DNA from: Chitinophagaceae bacterium
GTDB taxonomy: Bacteria; Bacteroidota; Bacteroidia; Chitinophagales; Chitinophagaceae
Length of the DNA: 48,167 bases
Assembly: GCA_025923075.1 (NCBI GenBank)
Contig: JAICGN010000025.1
Span: forward strand, 1 to 48,167
Reading direction: 5' to 3'
Below, in pieces: positions 44,801 through 48,167 of the stretch. The notes under the pieces were generated by a model. The model saw nothing but the letters and a program-made list of their open reading frames with translations. It made no database searches and was not told where the DNA came from. Made by a program: the position numbers and the translations under genes. Within the stretch, counting starts at the first letter, position 1. Each line of letters opens with the position of its first letter.

Positions 44801-45050
44801 CGACTACCCCAGCGGGTACTTTTGTGGAAGTGCCGACGGAAATAATTTTTCCGTCTTTAATTACCATCGTAGCATTGTTCAGTGTTGTGGCAACATCTTT
44901 TACGATAGTTGCATTTGTGAAGGCATAAGAGCCGCGCCTGGGATCAACAACTCCGTTTTCCGGAAATGTAGCCTGGCCAAACAAACCTGATGTAACAGGC
45001 AATAATGTCAACACAAAAACCAACCTGTACATAAATAGCGATTTTCTCAT
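41883..45050 (-). CDS. Exported double amidohydrolase-fold protein (N-terminal half degenerate, C-terminal half intact)
   Basis: A 1055-residue protein with a signal peptide (MRKSLFMYRLVFVLTLLPVTSGLFGQ). The N-terminal module (about 30-430) has DCKGKFIYPSFIDIYADYG where active enzymes have HxH, so its metal site is lost. It also carries Gly-rich loops such as GQAGGGAGGGFFAPQQF and is close in plan to the 450-residue protein encoded downstream. A beta-rich linker (about 450-590) contains RRQRGGGGPGGGGAFGGG. The C-terminal module (about 600-1040) keeps a full site: SPGIIDEHSHIAAA with HxH, FITCHSYVQSEI and the NSDDAEMARR Asp. This second half resembles exported imidazolonepropionase-like amidohydrolases. 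Substrate unknown; possibly cyclic peptides or amides. Start set at 45050, where the signal peptide begins; the longer frame to 45182 is not convincing. Confidence 0.85.
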   Translation of the reverse strand: MRKSLFMYRLVFVLTLLPVTSGLFGQATFPENGVVDPRRGSYAFTNATIVKDVATTLNNATMVIKDGKIISVGTSTKVPAGVVEIDCKGKFIYPSFIDIYADYGTSLPTAQGQAGGGAGGGFFAPQQFVSNAKGPYGWNQAIKSEVDAFKVFAIDDAKAKPLREAGFGTVLSHMRDGISRGTGTVVTLGTSKENLVMLKEKASAHYSFSKGTSTQSYPGSMMGTIALLRQSFLDAQWYKQRPTEEGVNASLQAWNDNLSLPQIFDANDKWNCLRADRIGDEFGTQYILKGGGNEYQRIKEMKATNAAFIVTLNYPQAQDVEDPNEARFVSLNDMKHWEMAPANAAAFEKAGISFCLTTADLRNITQFWTNLRKAMEYGLSENKAMEALTKTPATLLGVYDKVGSLDEGKIANFIITNGPVFNEKSVIIQNWVQGEKYSVKDDAWTNIAGTYKLTVNTPAGTENYTLDVKSNSSLSMFGKDTLSTKFTYDGKSIKLSYAPMQRRQRGGGGPGGGGAFGGGQQAVQLPASATRLAGYSTGTEWNGTGTDSLGNSLTWTAVLEKAADPKPDSVKKKDPVAVGKVLYPFMPFGFEEGSQPRQENILIKNATVWTNEKEGVLQNTDVLLKNGKIAAIGKNLSDAGARVIDGTGKYVSPGIIDEHSHIAAASINEGAQVVTSEVRITDNLNPDDINIYRQLSGGVTSSHILHGSANVIGGQTQLIKLRWGANAEDLKFKNWDGQIKFALGENVKRSASTQGNTRYPDTRMGVEQVLIDAFTRAKDYKKAWDDYNTEKDKLVKAKKSLTALVMPRRDLELDALVEILDRKRFITCHSYVQSEITGLIDVADKAGFKVNTFTHILEGYKVADKMLKHGANASTFSDWWAYKMEVEDAIPYNAAIMHKVGLNVAINSDDAEMARRLNQEAAKTMKYGDLTEEEAFKMVTLNPAKMLRVDDRVGSLKVGKDADVVVWSDNPLSIYAKSLYTIVDGIIYFDRAKDADMQKWVDNERTRLIRKMNGEKRSGAAVVAATPSYQIIHSCSDHGHSHGLLTIDVDNLDNQ

Positions 45051-45225
45051 TGCGATTAGTTTTTTGAAATAAGATGTTTTTTTAAGAAAGAACTTGCGAA
45101 CAGGGACGCCGAATTTATAACAATTGGAGCAAATCAAAATGAAGTCTTTACAGGTGGTGGGAAGTCTGATTATCAAATACATGATGCGAACTCGTCACTT
45201 CTTTCTTCTGACTTGTGTTTTTGGT

Positions 45226-45233
45226 TACCTTTG
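45226..45233 (+). promoter_or_regulatory. -7 promoter box upstream of deoC
   Basis: TACCTTTG fits TAnnTTTG exactly and ends 22 bases before the deoC ATG, giving a leader of about 15 bases. No correctly spaced TTG is visible. Confidence 0.4.
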
Positions 45234-45255
45234 AATTCAACCATTTTATTGTTTT

Positions 45256-46176
45256 ATGTCAAGGGTTAAATCACTAATTGTTCTCCCCGATTTTAGTTTG
45301 TCGCCCCGAATTGACCAGGTGGGTGTGGAGGAAAGGGCTTCGCGGTTTACTAAAAGAAGTATCAAGAAAGAAACGAAAATGAATGGACTGAAGCTTGTGT
45401 TGAATATGATCGACCTGACAACCCTTGAAGGAAAGGATACTGACGGCAAAGTGAAACAGCTTTGTTATAAAGCCATGCATTTACATGATGCTTTGCCAGG
45501 ATTACCGACCGTAGCTGCTATCTGTGTGTATCCGTCAATGGTGAAAGTGGCAAAAAAAGCCCTGGGAGATTCGGGAATACATGTCGCTTCTGTCGCTACA
45601 GCATTTCCAAGTGGCCAGGCGCCAAAAGAAATCAAGATCCGTGACACAAAATACGCGGTTGAGCAGGGTGCTGATGAAGTTGACATGGTTATCAGTCGCG
45701 GTAAGTTTCATTCAGGCGAATACAATTTTGTTTTTGATGAAATAGCGTCCATCAAAGAAGCATGTGGTGAGGCAAGATTAAAAGTCATTTTGGAAACCGG
45801 TGAGTTGGGTACAATGGATAAAGTAAGACGTGCAAGCGATATAGCTATGCATGCCGGCGCCGATTTTATAAAAACTTCTACCGGGAAAATACAACCGGCA
45901 GCTACTATGCCAGTTACATTAGTAATGCTCGAAGCAATAAGAGACTACTATTATAAGACAGGGAGAATGGTAGGAATGAAACCCGCGGGTGGTATTTCAA
46001 AATCGAAGTTGGCTTTACATTATTTGGTGATGCTAAAAGAAACATTAGGTGAAGACTGGATGAATAACCATTGGTTTCGGTTTGGAGCCAGCAGTCTCGC
46101 GAACGATGTATTGATGCAAATAATGAAAGAAAATACGGGAGTGTACCAGGCCGCGAACTATTTTTCGGTAGATTAA
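45256..46176 (+). CDS. deoC: Deoxyribose-phosphate aldolase
   Basis: A 306-residue class I aldolase that cleaves 2-deoxyribose-5-phosphate to glyceraldehyde-3-phosphate and acetaldehyde. GADFIKTSTGK contains the Schiff-base Lys206; Lys242 in MKPAGGISKS and Asp143 in DEVDMVISRG complete the catalytic set. The MIDLTTLEGKD start of the barrel and the 45-residue N-terminal extension (RIDQVGVEERASRFTKRSIKK) are as in other Bacteroidota DeoC proteins. The aldehyde dehydrogenase downstream could oxidise the acetaldehyde product to acetate or acetyl-CoA, an inference from context. The gap between the two genes is filled by repeats, so cotranscription is uncertain. Confidence 0.95.
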   Translation: MSRVKSLIVLPDFSLSPRIDQVGVEERASRFTKRSIKKETKMNGLKLVLNMIDLTTLEGKDTDGKVKQLCYKAMHLHDALPGLPTVAAICVYPSMVKVAKKALGDSGIHVASVATAFPSGQAPKEIKIRDTKYAVEQGADEVDMVISRGKFHSGEYNFVFDEIASIKEACGEARLKVILETGELGTMDKVRRASDIAMHAGADFIKTSTGKIQPAATMPVTLVMLEAIRDYYYKTGRMVGMKPAGGISKSKLALHYLVMLKETLGEDWMNNHWFRFGASSLANDVLMQIMKENTGVYQAANYFSVD

Positions 46177-46210
46177 ACCCAACCCTTGTCCCCTAAGGGG
46201 GAACCCAGGT
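46177..46210 (+). repeat. C-rich CCTTGTCCCCTAAGGGGG element after deoC
   Basis: Starting one base after the deoC stop the sequence reads ACCCAACCCTTGTCCCCTAA followed by GGGGGAACCCAGG. It is a diverged member of the element found after atpG and at the end of the aldehyde dehydrogenase gene. Confidence 0.6.
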
Positions 46211-46236
46211 TGAAGATTTTGTAATTTTTTCGTTGC

Positions 46237-46490
46237 TCCGCAGGAGTAACATACACTAACCCCTGGTTTTAACCAGGGGAGAAAAGAAATATAAAATTAT
46301 CAGAACCCCTTAGGGGTTCAACATTGTTGATTAGAATTACAGCCGCACAAGTATGCGACGCAAGAGCAGATCCGCAGGAGTAACATACACTAGCCCCTGG
46401 TTTTAACCAGGGGAGAAAAGAAATATAAAATTATCAGAACCCCTTAGGGGTTCAACATTGTTGAATAGAATTACAACCGCACAAGTGTGC
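46237..46490. repeat. Tandem pair of 120-base hairpin-rich repeats, period 134
   Basis: Unit 1 (46237-46356) and unit 2 (46371-46490) are about 97 percent identical by eye (four single-base differences). Each contains CTCCGCAGGAG (partly), the perfect hairpin CCCCTGGTT-TT-AACCAGGGG, and AACCCCTTAGGGGTT, followed by CAACATTGTTGA, itself a near-palindrome. The unit lacks any reading frame of note. This explains the 392-base gap between deoC and the aldehyde dehydrogenase gene. Confidence 0.9.
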
Positions 46491-46568
46491 CCTTCGATAA
46501 ACTCAGGGTAAACTTGCAACAGGCGCTGACAGTAGTAATACAGTTGACATCATAAATAAAAAAATTGC

Positions 46569-48068
46569 ATGCCTAAAACAGTTTCAAAAAAGAAAAGCAA
46601 TACTCTCAAACTGAAGTTTGACACCTGGCATTATTCCCCGGCGCCGGAAAGTAAAAGCGCTGCCACTATAAAGCCTCAATATGATCTTTTTATAAATGGC
46701 GAATGGGTAAAACCATCGGGCAATAAATATTTTGATACAATCAATCCGGCAACTGAGGAAAAACTGAGTGCAGTTGCAGAAGCAAATGTTGCTGATGTGG
46801 ACAAAGCCGTTTCATCAGCGAGAAAGGCTTACGAAAAAGTCTGGAAGAAAATGCCCGCGAAGGAAAGAGCCAAATATATATTCCGGATTGCAAGAATGGT
46901 ACAGGAAAAAGCAAGAGAGCTGGCAATCATTGAAACCCTGAATGGGGGCAAAGCAATCCGGGAAAGTCGTGATTTTGATGTACCGACTGCTGCCAATCAT
47001 TTTTTTTATTATGCAGGATGGGCCGATAAATTAGAGTATGCTTTTCCAAACCGTAGAACCGAACCGCTCGGCGTGGCGGGTCAGATCATCCCCTGGAATT
47101 TTCCTTTGTTAATGGCTGCCTGGAAAATCGCACCGGCATTGGCAACGGGAAACACCGTGGTATTAAAACCGGCTGAAACAACTTCGCTCACAGCATTGAA
47201 ACTTGCGGAGATAATCCAGGAATCGGATCTGCCACCGGGTGTAGTGAATATTATTACCGGTGCAGGCTCAACCGGCGCTGCTATAGTTAATCATCCTGAC
47301 ATAAATAAGATTGCATTCACAGGATCAACTGATGTCGGCAAAATCATTCAAAAGGCTATTGCCGGCACAAACAAAAAAGCAACACTTGAATTAGGCGGTA
47401 AAGCAGCGAATATAATTTTTGAAGATGCTCCAATAGACCAGGCTGTTGAAGGAGTGGTCAACGGAATTTATTTTAACCAGGGACATGTTTGTTGCGCCGG
47501 TTCGAGATTATACGTTCAGGAATCGGTGGCGAAAGAAGTGATTAGAAAATTAAAGGACAGGATAGAATCGTTGATCGTTGGTGACCCGATGGATAAGAAT
47601 ACAGATATCGGCGCTATCAATTCCAAACAGCAACTGGAAACAATTCATAAGTATATAAAAATCGGAACGGAAGAAGGAAGTGAAATGTATCAAAGCAGTT
47701 GCTCGCTGCCCGGAAAAGGTTTTTGGTGCAGGCCAACCTTGTTTACTAATGTGGCGCAAAGCAATCGTATTGCACAGGAAGAGATCTTTGGTCCTGTATT
47801 GGCAGTTCTTACTTTCAGAACAGATGATGAAGTGATTGAAAAAGCAAATAACTCACCCTATGGATTAAGTGCAGGTGTGTGGACAGATAAGGGTTCCAAG
47901 ATCTTTAATATGACTAAAAGAATGAGGGCCGGCGTGATCTGGGCAAATACATTTAATAAGTTCGATCCTTCTTCGCCATTCGGTGGTTATAAGGAGAGTG
48001 GCTATGGACGAGAAGGTGGATTGCATGGGTTGCTGCCCTATCTGAACTTAAACCCCCTGTCCCCCTAA
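46569..48068 (+). CDS. Aldehyde dehydrogenase (NAD(P)+-dependent)
   Basis: A 499-residue enzyme of the ALDH superfamily. Cofactor-binding IIPWNFPLLMAAWKIAPALA (near 173-192) and AFTGSTDVGK (249-258), the general base Glu274 in ATLELGGKAA, catalytic Cys308 in GHVCCAGSR and the EEIFGPVLAV plus FGGYKESGYGREGG C-terminal motifs are all present. It most resembles the ALDH1/2-like or betaine aldehyde group; substrate not resolved. Next to deoC, acetaldehyde is the likely substrate. The C-terminus is odd: the last residues LNLNPLSP and the stop codon fall inside the C-rich repeat at 48053-48080, so the repeat has supplied the gene end. The first 30 residues (Lys- and Ser-rich) are weakly conserved and the start could be later. 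Confidence 0.93.
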   Translation: MPKTVSKKKSNTLKLKFDTWHYSPAPESKSAATIKPQYDLFINGEWVKPSGNKYFDTINPATEEKLSAVAEANVADVDKAVSSARKAYEKVWKKMPAKERAKYIFRIARMVQEKARELAIIETLNGGKAIRESRDFDVPTAANHFFYYAGWADKLEYAFPNRRTEPLGVAGQIIPWNFPLLMAAWKIAPALATGNTVVLKPAETTSLTALKLAEIIQESDLPPGVVNIITGAGSTGAAIVNHPDINKIAFTGSTDVGKIIQKAIAGTNKKATLELGGKAANIIFEDAPIDQAVEGVVNGIYFNQGHVCCAGSRLYVQESVAKEVIRKLKDRIESLIVGDPMDKNTDIGAINSKQQLETIHKYIKIGTEEGSEMYQSSCSLPGKGFWCRPTLFTNVAQSNRIAQEEIFGPVLAVLTFRTDDEVIEKANNSPYGLSAGVWTDKGSKIFNMTKRMRAGVIWANTFNKFDPSSPFGGYKESGYGREGGLHGLLPYLNLNPLSP

Positions 48069-48080
48069 AGGGGCGACTTA
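48053..48080 (+). repeat. C-rich CCCCCTGTCCCCCTAAAGGGG element at the 3' end of the aldehyde dehydrogenase gene
   Basis: The element overlaps the last codons and provides the TAA (48066-48068). Core and flanking GACTTA agree with the copy after atpG (30316-30348). Confidence 0.7.
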
Positions 48081-48121
48081 GATCAAATCAAACATTTTAT
48101 TTTGAAAAGAAATAAAACAAA

Positions 48122-48167
48122 ATGAGTAAAACAGAAATTAAGAAATCTTCCTTAAGCATTAGTGAGA
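48122..48167 (+). CDS. Start of a further gene, cut by the window end
   Basis: An ATG at 48122 opens a frame that runs to the window edge, giving MSKTEIKKSSLSISE. It lies 53 bases after the aldehyde dehydrogenase stop. Only 15 residues are visible and no family can be recognised. In related genomes deoC is often followed by two aldehyde dehydrogenase genes, so a second one is my guess. Confidence 0.5.
   Translation, partial: MSKTEIKKSSLSISE

Noticed and set aside
46237-46490. Possible CRISPR array
   Set aside because: Only two copies of a 120-base unit with a 134-base period; no short repeats with unique spacers and no cas genes.

Overview
The window looks like chromosomal DNA of a Bacteroidota species, most likely a Chitinophagaceae-type organism. 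Support for this comes from the long SecA (1106 aa), the PorT-like outer-membrane barrel, a TonB-plug protein without a barrel, perfect or near-perfect TAnnTTTG -7 boxes (TTG-N19-TATCTTTG before the tRNA), several multi-palindrome intergenic repeats and weak ribosome binding sites. No phage, transposase or integrase gene is visible.

Layout. (1) Positions 1-10731, minus strand: a near-complete purine catabolic operon, transcribed in the order guaD, xdhA, xdhB, allB, alc, puuD, uraD-uraH fusion, DUF6986/CitE-like aldolase, xdhC (cut by the window edge). Together these take guanine through xanthine, urate, 5-hydroxyisourate, OHCU, allantoin and allantoate to ureidoglycolate plus urea. Urate is oxidised by the membrane cytochrome-c enzyme PuuD, not by a soluble uricase. 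The CitE-like lyase is a candidate for using the C2 product. (2) 10794-13470: a secreted gluzincin-type peptidase-like protein, a small outer-membrane barrel and an isolated KduI. (3) 13593-24632, minus strand: an 11-kb four-gene operon of a class III nucleotide cyclase fused to a TIR domain and two further TIR/Rossmann-like domains, two paralogous 1350-aa STAND NTPases with a central membrane helix, and a polytopic membrane protein. This is the best candidate in the window for an undescribed signalling or immune system. (4) 25063-25134: tRNA-Glu(UUC) with a good promoter and terminator. (5) 25288-32098, minus strand: housekeeping and hypothetical genes (DUF4136 lipoprotein, MBL/beta-CASP nuclease, DUF4442, lysA, scpB, atpG, a lipoprotein). 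(6) 32472-40290: secA, a TonB-plug/macroglobulin-like surface protein, a YitT-family protein and a voltage-gated-type potassium channel. (7) 40520-45050: two secreted amidohydrolase-fold proteins, in which two of the three amidohydrolase modules lack the HxH metal motif. (8) 45256-48167: deoC, a tandem repeat block, an aldehyde dehydrogenase and the start of another gene, probably a deoxyribose or acetaldehyde catabolic group.

Several short dispersed repeats are a theme of the window: a palindrome inside xdhA that adds an LPAGRQG peptide, a C-rich CCTGTCCCCCTAAAGGGG-type element at the 3' ends of atpG, deoC and the aldehyde dehydrogenase gene, and clusters of small hairpins at 40299-40417 and 46237-46490. 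Functions are assigned from recognised family motifs only; no database search was possible.
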